64,000 bases of DNA from NCBI GenBank assembly GCA_963691815.1, contig OY829661.1, positions 25,386,000-25,449,999 of the forward strand. Direction: 5' to 3'. Both the position numbers and the translations under genes were made by a program. Under the pieces are notes generated by a model, which saw only the letters and a list, made by a program, of their open reading frames with translations, was not told where the DNA came from and searched no databases. How positions within the stretch are numbered: the first letter of the stretch is position 1; every line of letters begins with the position of its first letter. Below, piece by piece: positions 38,395 to 51,692 of this stretch. The DNA is from Echiichthys vipera. Taxonomy: Eukaryota > Chordata > Actinopteri > Perciformes > Trachinidae.

Positions 38395-38790
38395 GTCGCT
38401 AAAAATGTGCATGTTTAGCAGGTATAATATTCACCATGTTCCCCATCTTTGTTCATTTGCAGTAAACACAAAGTACAGCTGAGGCTGATGGGAATCTTAT
38501 TAGTCTAGCATGTAACTGACCTGATGATGACGCTATATGAAAAAAGGGTCATCAAGGTATTCACAGTTCACCCTGAGGGGAACAGGAATACGTGTTTCAA
38601 AATTAATGGCAACTGGTAACGGTTTTTGAGACATTTCACTTAAAAACAACAACCGTCAACCTCATGGTGGCACTAGAGGAAGAAGTCAGCTGCGTCAGAG
38701 GGCTTCATCCTCTGGGGAACATGAAGGTTTGAACTAAACGTAGTGGAGCGACTAACAGACCAACGAAAACTGCCAACATTTTAAATAAGT
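38395..38790. repeat. dispersed fish repeat (TTTAGCAGGTATAAT family)
   Basis: ATGTTTAGCAGGTATAATAT, AACACAAAGTACAGCTGAGG and CAACCTCATGGTGGCACTAG are shared with 46870-48090, 43040-43600 and 58480-59640. Family name not assigned. Confidence 0.6.
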
Positions 38791-39360
38791 ATACCATCTT
38801 AATTCATATGCAATTAGCAATTCCACATCAAATTGTTCCGATAACCTTATTACAACTTATTTGACCACCTGAAAAGATTCAAAACATTAAAACTGACAAA
38901 GGAAGTCTGGTATTCACCACAATCCAATTTGTGGAGTTAATGGTCTCGTTGAGGTGGAGGAGAAATTATCAGTGTCAATTAAAACAGACAAAGAAACATA
39001 AAGACATGCACTGACTGCATTAGCGGAGTCTTTTGTCAGTGTTGCCCGCCCCAGTGAACTCAGCAGTGTAAAGAGAAGGTGTTCAGGGGTTATTAACCTG
39101 AAGTACAGAGAGAAAACTCATCAGCTGATATAATCTGCCTCACCCAGAAGTTTAACATAAACCAATTACCTTTGGCTGTATTGGCTTTCATCACTTAATT
39201 ATAAATACCTTTATAATCTTTACAGCAAACAAGGACAAAGTAACAAAAATTCACAGCTCCTCTTTTGATGAGTTCGGCCGACGATCTCCGTTCTAGATTA
39301 TGTCAAATGTGTGCACGATAACACAGAAGCTTGCCAAATCAAGAAGAGAGTGGAAACGTG

Positions 39361-39515
39361 CATCTCATCTCATCTTCAGCCTCTTATCCGGGGTCAGGTC
39401 GCGGGGGCAGCAGCTTTAGCAGGGGACCCCAAACTTCCCTTTCCCGGGCCACATTAACCAGCTCTAACTGGGGGATCCTGAGGCGTTCCCAGGACCAGTG
39501 TGGAGATATAATCTC
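39361..39515 (-). mobile_element. RTE/Rex3-like LINE 3' end
   Basis: Plus strand shows CATCTCATCTCATCTTCAGC (tail) through GCTTTAGCAGGGGACCCC to GACCAGTGTGGAGATATAAT. Short 5'-truncated copy. Confidence 0.8.
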
Positions 39516-39699
39516 TTTATATTGAAATAAAAGGGTTCCGTACGTACTCCTACAACTGGTGTTACATCCAAGTAACTTCTACATACCCCCGCAAGATTCA
39601 GAGAGTAAACCGGAACATGTGTGAACGACTCCAGCCCAGTTTACTCTGGTTTGGTTTCTAGTCTTCTGACTACTCAAGGTGCTTTCACAGTGTTTGTCA

Positions 39700-39947
39700 C
39701 ATTCACCCGTTCACACAGACATTCACACTGATGGCAGTGGACATCTACAGACCATCTACAGACCATCTAATCTAATCTAACAATTCACAACACATTTTAC
39801 ACACACATGCGCATCACGGGGATCAATTAGGGGTTGAGTGTCTTGCTCGAGGACACTTCGACATGTGGACCGGGGGAGGTGTGGATCAAACAGCCGATCA
39901 CTCGAATGGAGGACGACCCGCTCTTCCGCTGAGCCACGGTCGCCCCA
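39700..39947 (-). mobile_element. tRNA-derived SINE (third family)
   Basis: Minus strand from 39947 reads GGGGCGACCGTGGCTCAGCG (A-box-like), then a degenerate B box (CTGTTTGATCCACACC) and CGAGCAAGACACTCAACCCC. It is distinct from families A and B. Confidence 0.6.
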
Positions 39948-39949
39948 AC

Positions 39950-42900
39950 TTAGTTACGTTTCATTCGTTAGTTACATTATGTTTTGTTTTATAACCTTGA
40001 ATTAAGCATTAAGGGCTGGATGATTATCTTCAAGATGTTGGAACATATTCTAAGGGTTGGACCCTTTGCAGTCACTTTTAGACGCCACGCTTTGCAAACT
40101 GGATGTATCTTATTGTAGTAAATGCCGTCTCGTATCTTATTTTATAGAAATCCAAAACGCTCCCACGCTGCCAATTGTATGTCAGTTCCCTCAGACATTT
40201 TTATAGCTCTTCTTACCGCTCCAGGTGAGCGCCATGACTACTCACTCACACAAAATAAACCGGCACACACTCACACACACAGGCATGTTACGTGACTCGC
40301 GGGATTTCGTATTCACAGAGCAACAACCCAGGAACTAGGTCACCATAGATACCGCAGTTTCACGCCCACATTGAGCTTCACGCTGCTCTTCTGAAACCCA
40401 TGGGTAACATCAAGGAGACTATGTCCTCATTTCATACGGCCTATGATCATTGTCTGTTTGTTAAGCTGCCAAATATCGACCTCAGGGTCAGACTCAAGAA
40501 CCCAGTATCAGCAGACTATAAAATGATGTACACTATCTTTTGTATCTTATAAACAAGAATAGCTAAAATGACAGGGTGGACATCTTTCTGGCGGTCTACA
40601 GAAATCCTTCTCTTCAGTTTATTCATGCACTGCTGATTCTACGGCGTTGGCAGCTTAATCCTGAGGCTTCAAACGTGCAATTTTGTGCCTTCAAAAGCTA
40701 CGACATACAACTGAACAGAGTCCCGGATAAGTTAATACACTGGTACTCTCTGCTGAGCTGCAGGGCCTCCCCCGGTTTCCAGGCTTGCCTCATTCCATCT
40801 AGATGACATTTCCCTCACTGTGGGAGATGGCTGGTCTTCACAGAGGCTACTCAGTCTGGCCTTAGTTAACAGCTACTCAGCGCTTTCAGGCACACAGCTG
40901 GAGGAACTCTGCGGTCTCCACTTGGACGAGAACATATGGAAAATGTGTGGGAGCGTGAGGTGATAGTTCTCACTCCTGTGACGTCTTTCACTGTGAGCTC
41001 CGTGGTTTTTCATCCACATGAGAAATGGTCTAATGAAATTCTCTGTCGCCAGTCAGAAACGTTAAATGATAAAGCTTGAAGGCGAGGTCAAACCCTTTTC
41101 ATTAGCGGGGACTAATTTCACAAACAAATGTAGTGACGAACGACTGATCACTGATCTTAACAAATGTATATATTTTTATCAAATATAGTATGTTTCAGTG
41201 GAGTGTAATAACATATACCAACTGCACCACATTAAACTGGGAATAGACAGACGTAAAATATGTACTCGGATGTAAAGATGATCCGGCTGCCAAACAATAA
41301 CTGTCAACACCGGCAATAAATACATCATGTAAGCTAGATAAGGTATATTTCAAACTAGCCATCAGTCCACATTGAAGCAACACAGCACACCTTTTCTCTC
41401 TGCAGATGACAGGAAGGACAGAGGTGTCTGCAACTAATCATTATCCTTTTCGACATCCGTTTATGTCTAATAAAAGAAGGTTGGGGATACACAAATGAGA
41501 CGTTCAGTCAGTCGAGATGAATGGAATTTGGCTCATCTGTGTGCATGAACAATGGAAACTGAACATGTGCACAATGTGGCAAACATTAAACTACACGGAG
41601 ATGAGGTTTCGCAGTCGCTGTCCATCTGCAGGAAAGCCATCAACTTCACACATCATCTGGTCCGCCGTCACCACATCCTTCAAACACAGTTACTAACGTA
41701 CTGTACAAATGCACTAAAGTCACTAAACTCTGCCACTTATTTATGACAATTTGGAAACAGTGTTTCTACAGCTGCACTAAAGCATGTCTGACTTCTGCAC
41801 TGTAATGTGCTTTAGTACCAGGGGAACCTTAAGTGCCATGGAAAAAGTATGGCCATCTTTAGTATTGAGAAAGCCATTTTTATCCAAAATTCTGCAATAA
41901 TTTATTGGTTTATTAGCTTCTTACGCAACCTTAGTAGATGCCTAAAGGAATCACAGAGGAGGCTGCAGTGTGAGTCCACTACAGGAGGCAACTTAGCACC
42001 AATGCGTGAAAAGCCATGAACATTTTTTGCTCATGACTCCATTTGTATCAAATGTGGTAGGAAACATTAACAATGCACACAAGGTACAACCAAATATTTA
42101 CCAAGGGGTTGTGTATTTACCAAGAGGTTGTGTATTTACCAAGAGGGTTGTAGATGAATTTAGAGAAGGCAGAAAAAAGGAAACTAGGTGCCAATCAGCG
42201 GAGCGTACCATTTTATAGACAACCTCAACCGTTTATAAAGCAATACAAGTACCAAATATCACATTTCCACCAAAGGTTTATTACTTATATACTGCTTAGT
42301 CATCATCATTTGTAGAAAAAAAAATGGTGAGGTCAACAGAAAAGGAGCAATGAAAGAGAAAGAGTATTTCTAAATCTGGAAACGAGACAAAAGCTTTCAG
42401 TGTTATTGTTTCAAACAGCTTAAAGACGTCGTGTTGTTGATATTTCTGTTTGCAGGAGAATACCAAACAGACACCTCTAATTATTTCCAGCAAACCATCA
42501 AACATCACAGTGACAAATACGACTTAAGATAAAGATGTTTGTCGACAGGTCAGCTCAAACAGTTTATCAAAAAGGCAGCTGCTTCGTGATCTCAACTCAC
42601 TGCCGAGACGAAGGGGGTGATGTCATGCTTATCAGACTACTGGAAACATTAGTCCAGGTCAAACTACTGGATAAACATGTCTGTGTTAAGTTAAACACCA
42701 CCGCGCCAAGTGTCCACGAATCGGATTAATTACTGGAAAGCCCATGGAATGTAATCAAAGCTTTATAAAACAGCTAATATATCTCTGTTACCATTTAGAA
42801 CAATAAGAAAGTAAGGAAGGATAGATTAACTTAATTTTACTTTACATTATAAGTGTTATAAGTGTGAGTGTAAGTACGAGTTATCGGTGGCCTGTGATCA

Positions 42901-43030
42901 TTCCTCCTGTAAATACGGGCTGAAGAGGTATTTTAAAGCTATTCTAGTGTAATAGATGGTCACAAAAAAGCAATCCAAAGTTTTAAATACTACGAAAGCA
43001 TTTCTATCTAGCCATGCTAGCAGTCCAGAA
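39950..43030. other. intergenic, no gene seen
   Basis: About 3 kb of mostly unique sequence. A short iteration (TTTACCAAGGGGTTGTGTAT and variants) is at 42098-42150. No coding frame with recognisable similarity. Confidence 0.55.
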
Positions 43031-43039
43031 AGAGAAAGG

Positions 43040-43600
43040 GCAATGTTGGTCCGTCCAGACTGAAATATCTCAACAACCATCTGATGGATCGCCATGACAG
43101 ATATTCATGTTGCCCAGAGGACAAAATCAAGTTTCTTTTAGTGCCCACATTGACATTTTTGCAACAGTTGGATTGCAACCATAGATTGCATAAAAATGGA
43201 CGTAGCATCTCTGTCAAAGAGCCTACGGGTGTCACGATCTTGTCAGACTTTGACTCTAACTCATTTCCTCTTACCAAAAAAGGGCATGTATGTGACGTTG
43301 GGGGGAGGGAGATACGTACATCTGGCTGATGGTTTTGTACCAGGCCTTAAACAGGTTTAATTATGCTGTGAAAATGGGCCTATTTAACATGGGGGTCAAT
43401 GAGAAATTGCTCTATTATGAAACCTGCCCCTAGTGGACACTCGGAGATCTGGCACTTCTGCATCTGATCAACAAGGAATCGCGGTGGTGGGGGCTTGATT
43501 GCAACATTTGGTGTGATCATTCACGCCCCTCAGGATGAATTGTAGTAACTCTGGTGATCTTCTGATTTTTCACCTAGCGCCACCAGCAGGTCAACATTTG
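43040..43600. repeat. dispersed fish repeat
   Basis: CCAGACTGAAATATCTCAAC, CATCTGATGGATCGCCATGA and AAAAATGGACGTAGCATCTC are fragments of repeats also seen at 58480-59640 and 31560-32115. Confidence 0.5.
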
Positions 43601-43679
43601 ATTTTGACCAAGACTTGACTTTAAGACCAAACACCTGCAAAACTATTACTAAGATAGATCTGCCAGTGAGCGCACAACA

Positions 43680-44097
43680 GCATGCTGATCTCATCTCATC
43701 TCATCTTCATCCGCTTATCCGGGGTCGGGTCGCGGGGGCAGCAGCTTTAGCAGGGGACCCCAAACTTCCCTTTCCCGGGCCACATTAACCAGCTCTAACT
43801 GGGGGATCCTGAGGCGTTTCCAGGCCAGTGTGGAGATCTAATATCTCCACCTGGTCCTGGGTCTTCCCCGAGGCCTCCTCCCAGCTGGACGTGCCTGGAA
43901 CACCTCCCTAGGGAGGCGCCCAGGGTTCATCCTTACTAGATGCCCGAACCACCTCAACATGCTCCTTTCAACGCTAAGGAGCAGCGGCTCTACTCCGAGT
44001 TCCTCACGGATGCTGAACTTCTCACCCTCTCTCTAAGGGAGACTCCAGCCACCCTCCTGAGAAAACACATTTCGGCCGCTTGTACCCGCATGCTGAT
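43680..44097 (-). mobile_element. RTE/Rex3-like LINE 3' end with target duplication
   Basis: Minus-strand, 5'-truncated copy (43690-44087). GCATGCTGAT is duplicated at 43680-43689 and 44088-44097. The sequence covers the C-terminal reading frame, broken by substitutions, and the GATGA-type tail. Confidence 0.85.
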
Positions 44098-44099
44098 GT

Positions 44100-45258
44100 T
44101 AACATTTAATAGCATTGATGTGCCTACGTACAGCCTCACACAGCTGCTAACAAAGGCTACAGGCTCTTGTTTTTTTCACCCCATGTTTCCAAGGAAACAC
44201 TGTGCAGAGATACAGAAAGAGGGCATTTTGGAAGATACCAACTGTCCAACTGAGAATGCTAAGGCCTCATATCACCTTCAGCTGAATTTTAGATTAGGAT
44301 TACAACAAACAACAAAGGATCCTTTCAATTGAGTATTGATGTATAGTAGGTATCATTACAGCAACCGAAAAGTCTTTCAATGGACATAAAAGGCAGGTGA
44401 ATTTCTATTAAGAGACTTAAAAAGATGAAGACCTATCCTTTAAAAGTTTCAAAAACCTTGATGTTCCCATTTATACATGTCTCAGGGCCAATTCAAGCCT
44501 CGTTGCGAGGAGGGAAATTCAGTAAACCACAATTAGCGAACATGCCATAGACTGTGGCAAACACCAAACCACTAAGTCTTCCTGCTGCACTCGAGTGAAG
44601 CTCTTCCAGATATGAAGTCAGATAGTCAGCGGTTTAAAGTCCTAGTGGAAGAAATCTGTACCTCGGATCAAGAAATCTTATTCCTGTTCAAAACTGTCTG
44701 AATCATTTAACACGGCATCTACTACGACCCAGAAGCTCGACATGTGTGGTGATGTTAATTTCCTGCTCGACAAACCGCTTGTCAAACTTTTCCTTGTCCT
44801 ATTTCATCCATGCTTCACGCCAAATGACCCACAACAAACTGAAGCCAACAAATATTTCTGATCAATTTAACACATGGAGTCCACTTTTCAGGGAATGTCC
44901 AGTCTTATGTTTCCATTGTTCCACTGTTTTACTTGTGGAGTATAACCAGGAAAATGCTTTAATGATGCAGTTTCTTGGTTGTAGTTCAGATTTCTGCAGC
45001 TTGTATTTGATTAAAGGGTCATTTCGCCCCAAATTATACGAAGAAATGTTGTATTAAACAAACCCCTTGTTGTAGAAAGCCATGCAAACAAGTTTCACGT
45101 ATTGAGCTTTTGAACCAAGATGTCTGTCTCTGACTCAATATTATGGAAGTGAAAACCATTTATCTTGTGGTGCTGAAAGCATTGAAAATACACTTGAATG
45201 ATTCAAAAGCACCACTAAGTCATCTGGAGCTACGTTCTAAGAAATTAGGGCTAATTAT
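44100..45258. other. intergenic, no gene seen
   Basis: Unique-looking DNA with no recognisable gene or repeat. Confidence 0.5.
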
Positions 45259-45260
45259 AT

Positions 45261-45392
45261 CTCTATGTGTCCTGTGATAGACTGGCGTCCTATCCAGGGT
45301 GGACCCCGCCTCACGCCTGATGTCTGCTGGGATCGGCTCCAGCCCCCCGCGACCCCGACAGGGACAAGCGGTTGAAGATGAATGAATGAATG
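45261..45392 (+). mobile_element. SINE family A, 5'-truncated
   Basis: From CTCTATGTGTCCTGTGATAG to GCGGTTGAAGATGAATGAAT; only the 3' third is present. Confidence 0.8.
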
Positions 45393-45862
45393 ATGCTAAA
45401 CAAAGCAGATCTGTCACCATGCTGTGACAGTAATCAACGGTTAAATAAAACTAAAGATAAAACTATTCTTCAATTAACCAAGCAGTTGATCAACAGAGAA
45501 ATAATCAATATTTCAGTAATAAATAAGTGACATAAAGGCACATTCTCCTGTTTCAGCTTCTCAAATGGAAGGATTTCCTGCTTTTCTTTGTCGTTGTTAA
45601 CGTAAACTAAATATCTTTGGCTCTTGGACTGTTGGTTGGACAATACAAAACATTTGAAGACACCATCTTTGTCTCTGGGAAGTTTTGATTGGCATTTTCC
45701 CGCTATTTCAATATCATTTATTTTCAATAATTGTCTGATTAATTGATAATGAAAACAATCTGTGTTTGCAGCGCTTAATTAAACATGTTTATGCAGTCTA
45801 CACAAGTCTGTACTGAACGTTTTCTACCACCAACTGGGCATTTTGATCCAATATACATTAGA

Positions 45863-46239
45863 GAAGAAACAATATAGGGAGGTTAGCACTATGGCACTAT
45901 CGCCTCACAGCGAGAGGGTTCCTGGTTCAAATCCCGGGTGGGGCCCTTCTGTGTGGAGTTTGCATGTTCTCCCCGTGTCTGCGTGGGTTTTCTCCGGGTT
46001 CTCCGGTTTCCTCCCACAGTCCAAAGACGTGCAGGTGTTCGGTTCATTGATGACTCTAAATCACCCGTAGGTGTGAATGGTTGTCTGTCTCTGTTTGTCT
46101 CTATGTGCCCTGTGATGGACTGGCGTCCTGTCCAGGGTGGACCCCGCCTCACGCCCGATGTCAGCTGGGATCGGCTCCAGTCCCCCCTCGACCCCGACAG
46201 GGACAAGCGGTTGAAGATGAATGAATGAAGAAACAATAT
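45863..46239 (+). mobile_element. SINE family A, full length with 13-bp target duplication
   Basis: GAAGAAACAATAT is duplicated at 45863-45875 and 46227-46239. The element (45876-46226) begins with a tRNA-like head: GGAGGTTAGCACTATGG (A box region) and GAGGGTTCCTGGTTCAAATC (B box region). It ends in CGCG/CGACCCCGACAGGGAC-like sequence, then GCGGTTGAAGATGAATGAAT. This copy defines the family boundaries. Confidence 0.9.
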
Positions 46240-46869
46240 GATGTAAAAAATATAACAAATGAAGTGTGCTTGTGCTTAAGGCATGAATAATTGCTGTATT
46301 AATAATGTGTGTAAGGTTCTTAAAATCTAATGACAAAGGGTTAAACTGCTGAAATCCAAAAGACATAACTTAATTTAACTAACATATTATCCATGGTTAA
46401 ATCATTTAGTAAGTTTCAATAAAGGATCATGGTTAAAATGGGGACGTTTGATGTGACTGAAGACTTTCCATGTGCTTCAGGTCAGCGAGGGAGTTTTTTA
46501 ATGACAAAGTGGAGAAGAGCAGCTCATAAAGATGCCTCCCCTCGGGGGAAGCCTCGGCCTCACCCGCCCAAACCAACCAAAACAATCTGCCGTTACCATG
46601 ACAATTGTGCTGCTGCCTTCACATGTGGGTGACCGTGGGAGGCGGAACATTTCCGTGGATGTTACTCATAAGTTCCTCTCGCGGACACATTCATGCTGCT
46701 TACAACTTGAGCTTTAGGCAGATTCTGTGGTGAATTTAATAGATAATAATAGAGTTGCTGAGGCTGCAGCATGGATGGATTAAGTGATTAAAGGCGTGAT
46801 CGTGACTTTATTGCATTTTTTGAACCATAAGTAACTGATAACAAAGTAGTGACTATTTAATTACAGTCA

Positions 46870-48090
46870 CAAGTCGAATCGAATAATCAAATATCTTAGC
46901 GTTTTAGACAATTAATCGTTAAACAAGAGTAGTTTACTTAAGTACTTTTGAGCTAAATGCTAATGTCTGCCTGCTAACATGCTCCCAATAACAATGCTAA
47001 CATGCTGATGTTTAGCAGTTATAACGTTGAACACATTCACCATCTTAGTTAAGAGTGCTAGCGTGCTATCAAACACAAAGTACAGCTGAGACTGACAGGA
47101 ATGCCATTATTTTTTGCCAGTTAATCAAATATCTTAGCGCTTTAGACTTTTATCACTGACTTTTTGAGCTCTAAAAAATAATGTCTCCCAATTTCCAGAC
47201 ATTTTATTGATCAAACAATTAATCGGTACCTAAGAGAAGTCGACTAAAGCCCTTTTGAGCTAAATGCTAATGTCTGCCTGCTAACATGCTCACAATAACA
47301 ATGCTAACATGCTGATGTTTAGCAGTTATAACGTTGAACACGTTCACCATCTTAGTTAAGAGTGCTAGCGTGCTATCAAACACAAAGTACAGCTGCGACT
47401 GACAGGAATGTCTTTATTTTTGCCAGTTAATCAAATATCTTAGCGTTTTAGACTTTTATCACCGACTTTTTGAGCTCTAAAAAATAATGTCTCCCAATTC
47501 CCTGACATTTTATTGACTAAACAGTTAATCGGTACCTAAGAGTAGTCGACTAAAGCCCTTTTGAGCTAACTGCTAATGTCAGCCTGCTAACATGCTCACA
47601 ATAACAATGCTAACATGCTCCCAATAACAAGGCTAACATGCTCACAATAACAATGCTAACATGCTCACATTAAGAATGCTAACATGCTGATGTTTAGCAG
47701 TTATAATGTTGAATACGTTCACCATCTTAGTTAAGCTAGCGTGCTATCAAACACAAAGTACAGCTGCGACTGACAGGAATGTCATTATTTTTGCAAGTTA
47801 ATCAAATATCTTAGCGTTTTAGACTTTTATCACCGACTTTTTGAGCTCTAAAAAATAATGTCTCCCAATTTCCTGACATTTTATTGATTAAACAATTAAT
47901 CGGTACCTAAGAGTAGTCGACTAAAGCCCTTTTGAGCTAAATGCTAATGTCTGCCTGCTAACATGCTCACATTAACAAGGCTAACATGCTCCCAATAACA
48001 ATGCTAACATGCTGATGTTTAGCAGTTATAATGTTGAATACGTTCACCATCTTAGTTAAGCTAGCGCGCTATCAAACACAATTTTATTAT
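46870..48090. repeat. four-unit tandem array, period about 306 bases
   Basis: GAGCTAAATGCTAATGTCTG recurs at about 46950, 47257, 47563 (variant) and 47934. Each unit also has GATGTTTAGCAGTTATAA, ACACAAAGTACAGCTG and CTAAAAAATAATGTCTCCCA. The third unit contains extra GCTAACATGCTCACAATAAC subrepeats, which lengthens it to about 370 bases. Confidence 0.9.
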
Positions 48091-49555
48091 TTTTGCCGGT
48101 ATTTGGTCATAAAACAAATATCTCAACTAATTAATTTTGATCCTCTAATTGCATTATATGAAATATTAAGGCATCACAAAAGTTACTACAATTAACTGTC
48201 AAATGTTTGTCCTAGACAAACAACCAGTCCAGTTGTTTTTGACTGAAATTGCTTTGAGGATAACGATGACCTGGACGAATGAGAACATTCACAGGCTTAA
48301 CTGTCAAATATTTGTTTATTTTAGTCTGGACCGAAGTGACCATCTCACCAAATCCAAAAATATATAAATGAGGAAATATTCTTTAGATAGAGACCTAAAA
48401 TCAACTTAATTTCACATCACATTCATTTTAGAAATTAATAAGCAACTGTTTTAATAAGTGATTAATCATTTATGTTGTTATTCAGTCAACAAAATAGACA
48501 TTTTCAGCCTCTGAAACATGATGATTTCATGCTTTTCTCTGTGTTCAATCATTGTACATTGAATATCACACGGGTTTTGAAGCGTCCCTGAGACAAATTA
48601 AGACATATGAAGACGTGACCTTGGAATCTGGCAAAGTGGAGTGGACATTTTTCACAATTTTTTGACATTTATTGTCGAAATAACCAAGAAAATAATCAGT
48701 TGGTTGCAGCCAAGATCATTTATGTTCTCTTAAAGAGCCCCACTATAAAATAGCAACTCACGCTCCGTCCCATGCTAAAAGAAAGGTAGACTATTGTTTC
48801 CATTACTGCATTAAAAACAGCACAATTTATGTACAAGTGGTCATTCTGTGTTACCATGACATGACACACTGGTATCTGGTCCTGTGAGGACTTTGACCCC
48901 TGCAGTTTGCACTCTGACATAGTGGGGTTGTGTTGCACATAGCACCAGTTTCTGCTTGTCTAAAACTGCCATAAATCCCCAGTAGAAGTTGACTGGTGTC
49001 TCTAAAACCATGGTGAGGACAACACAAACATCTCAAACAGTGAGAGTTATATGGGGGGGAAGCTTAGCGAAGCCTGAACCGTGGATGTTGTCGGTCTAAA
49101 CCAGATGTGCGGACAAATCAGCCAGCTGCTGCGTTCAACAACACCTAAACAACAGACATGGTTACATCACAGCTGTGGGCTACTTCCCCCTGTTCTTATT
49201 TAATGCTAATAACTGGAACGCATCAAGTGTTGTGTAAAATAGTGCTTTTGTTTTCCGTAATCCTACAAACCCAAAGTTATAGACATTTTTAATCACACTG
49301 GACACTGGATAATGCATACTGGTGGATTTACTAGTGTTTTTCTTTACAAACATGGTCACTGTTCACAAAACTGTGATTGACTCAGCTTTATTATGTCCAC
49401 ACTGTATAGGAAATAATAAACATTGCAAGAAAAGAGCAAGAATATAAAGCTCTGAACAGAGAACTCTAAAATATTCTGTATTTCCAACCATCCCAAGACA
49501 AACTGTGTCGGGCGATTAATACAGTAAAAGACTGTTAAAGGGTTTTTTAAAAAAG
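48091..49555. other. intergenic, no gene seen
   Basis: No recognisable gene. AT-rich intergenic sequence with no array or SINE that I can identify. Confidence 0.5.
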
Positions 49556-49854
49556 CAGGGAAATCCAGTGGTGTAAAAATACTCTATTAGAAGTAAAAAC
49601 CCTGCATTTAAAACCTTACTTAAGTATCAGCATCAAAATATATTAAAGCAGTAGCACAATTAAAAGCACTCATTATGGAGAATGGTCCATTTCATTAGTG
49701 ATGCATCAATGTGTTCGTCACTTTAATGCTGCTGGTGATGTTGGAGCTAATTTCCACTACTTGATATACTGCAGGGCAGCTTAATCCCTAATAATACATC
49801 ATAATATATGTTGATTTAGATTTTGTTTTAATATTCTGATTAAGTAAAGTACCT

Positions 49855-50500
49855 AATGTTTAGTTTAGTTTAGTTTATTTCGAATATATGAAAAAACAAA
49901 ATTATCACACATTAATGTATATGAAAAATAAATGTACAATAACAAAGTAAGCTGAAAAAATATAAATTCTGTTTATATATACGAAGAGGAGTGGGAAGAA
50001 GTATAAACTTATTTAATTCCACCCTTTTTTTGATAAATATTACTGATGTATTTTGCCTTCTATCGATAAAGTAATAATAACAATAATAATAACTTCCATT
50101 TGTTATTCTTCAATTATCCTTGTTCTGTATCTAACAAAGAATAATTCTATTACAAAGATATTTATCTTAATAACATATTATATTCTTTATATTATTATAA
50201 TATATAACATACACACATACACTTGGACGTACACACACACACACACACATATACATATGCATCCATACATATTACATGCACACACACATACTGAAGATAA
50301 CACATAGATACATAAGTAACAAAGTAAATAAACAATATACACACAGTAATAATCACACACCCTGCTCATTTCTGTACCTTGTAAAAATCATCTCCTTATA
50401 TTTATTTACACTGGTTTATGTTTGGACGTTCCCGAAGCGTTCCCTCCAGACTCTTCCATAATTCGACCCCACAATTGCTGTCAATTAAATGTAGAGCAGT
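49855..50500 (-). mobile_element. LINE 3' end (CGAAATAAAC tail) inserted in another repeat
   Basis: On the minus strand a segment including AACTTATTTAA-type and CTTCTTCCCACTCCTCTTCG sequence ends in CGAAATAAACTAAACTAAAC, a known fish LINE tail. Fragments of a GTACTT-type repeat flank it (49560-49800 and 50515-50612), so it probably inserted into that repeat. A CA-rich tract lies inside (50205-50300). Confidence 0.55.
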
Positions 50501-51525
50501 GATATTGGCTTCCAAGATGCAGTGGAATAGAGGTATAAAGTAGCATACAATGGAAATACTCGAGTAAAATACCTCAAAATTATACTAATTAGTTACTTTC
50601 CACCCCTGGGGAAATAGCCATACACTTACTAACTTGTACATTTACTTGTTTTTGACACATCAGTTACTAAAAGAAACACAGAGTTCAGTAAGAGCAATTA
50701 TTATGATGATAATTAATACACATTGTGTCCGATAAAACAAGTCAGCCAGTCATTTTTTAACACTTACAGTTTAAGATGGTTTGTCCTCAGATGGAGCGGA
50801 TGACGTTAAGTCCTCTCAAAGAATCCTTCAAAGCGTACGCGGAGTTAAATCCAAGACCATCGCACATGATCCGGTCTCGCTGCAAGATTTAATCCATCAA
50901 CAGAGTACAAAGCAAACATGCATATACACATATATATACTGAAGTAAACAATAAATATATCTTAAGCAAAAGAAATGTGTAAGGTTTGTTGGTGTAGCCA
51001 ACAGTAGCTGATATGTGCGTGGTTCAAATGCCTCGCCGCAGGAAGTCTGTGAGAAATAAAGAAGCCAAAATCAATACCGGTAATAAGCCATCAAGTGAAC
51101 AAAAGAGGTCAGCGCTCCCAGACAGCGAGGGATTAGAGCTGGCGTGCTCGTCTGGGTACGGCGGCCCGATCCCTGCTGTCCTACACTTGGGTGGAAGTTT
51201 TACTCCCAGACATGTCTCGTTTTATTGGATGTTCTGGCTCCATGATTTCACTGGGATGACTTTTAAAAGATGGCTAATTTACTTTTATTTGTCTACTTTT
51301 TATGGTAATAGATTTTTGCACTTGCACACAGGGAAGGGTGTAGGGTGAGAGCCGCTGTACTTCAGCGCTCGTCGATGAACAAAAGCATTTGAAATTGATT
51401 TGATTAAATCTTCCGTTACATCTGAAACGCTTCACATAAAAATGAGCGCTCGCACAAAATCAATATTGCTAATTATAGGTGGAACCAAATATTGGACTCA
51501 ATTATGGTTGAAGTATTGAGAAGAA

Positions 51526-51690
51526 GAATGAAGAATTACTTTATTTATCCCGCAACGGGGAAATTAAATTTTTTCACTCTTATTATTAATCATGTTACAC
51601 ACACAGGCCCGAAATACACACATTCACAGACAGGACCTATACATGCAATTAAGGAGAGATGTCAGAGCGAGGGGGCTGCCAGTGACCGGC
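51526..51690 (-). mobile_element. SINE family B 3' half
   Basis: Tail AATGAAGAATTACTTTATTT to GAGGGGGCTGCCAGTGACC; the tRNA-like head is absent. It is directly continuous with the RTE fragment at 51693. Confidence 0.75.
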
Positions 51691-51692
51691 GC

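Noticed and set aside
51013..51348. 111-residue plus-strand frame starting MCVVQMPRRRKSVR
   Set aside because: No recognisable domain, no splice or codon support; treated as chance.
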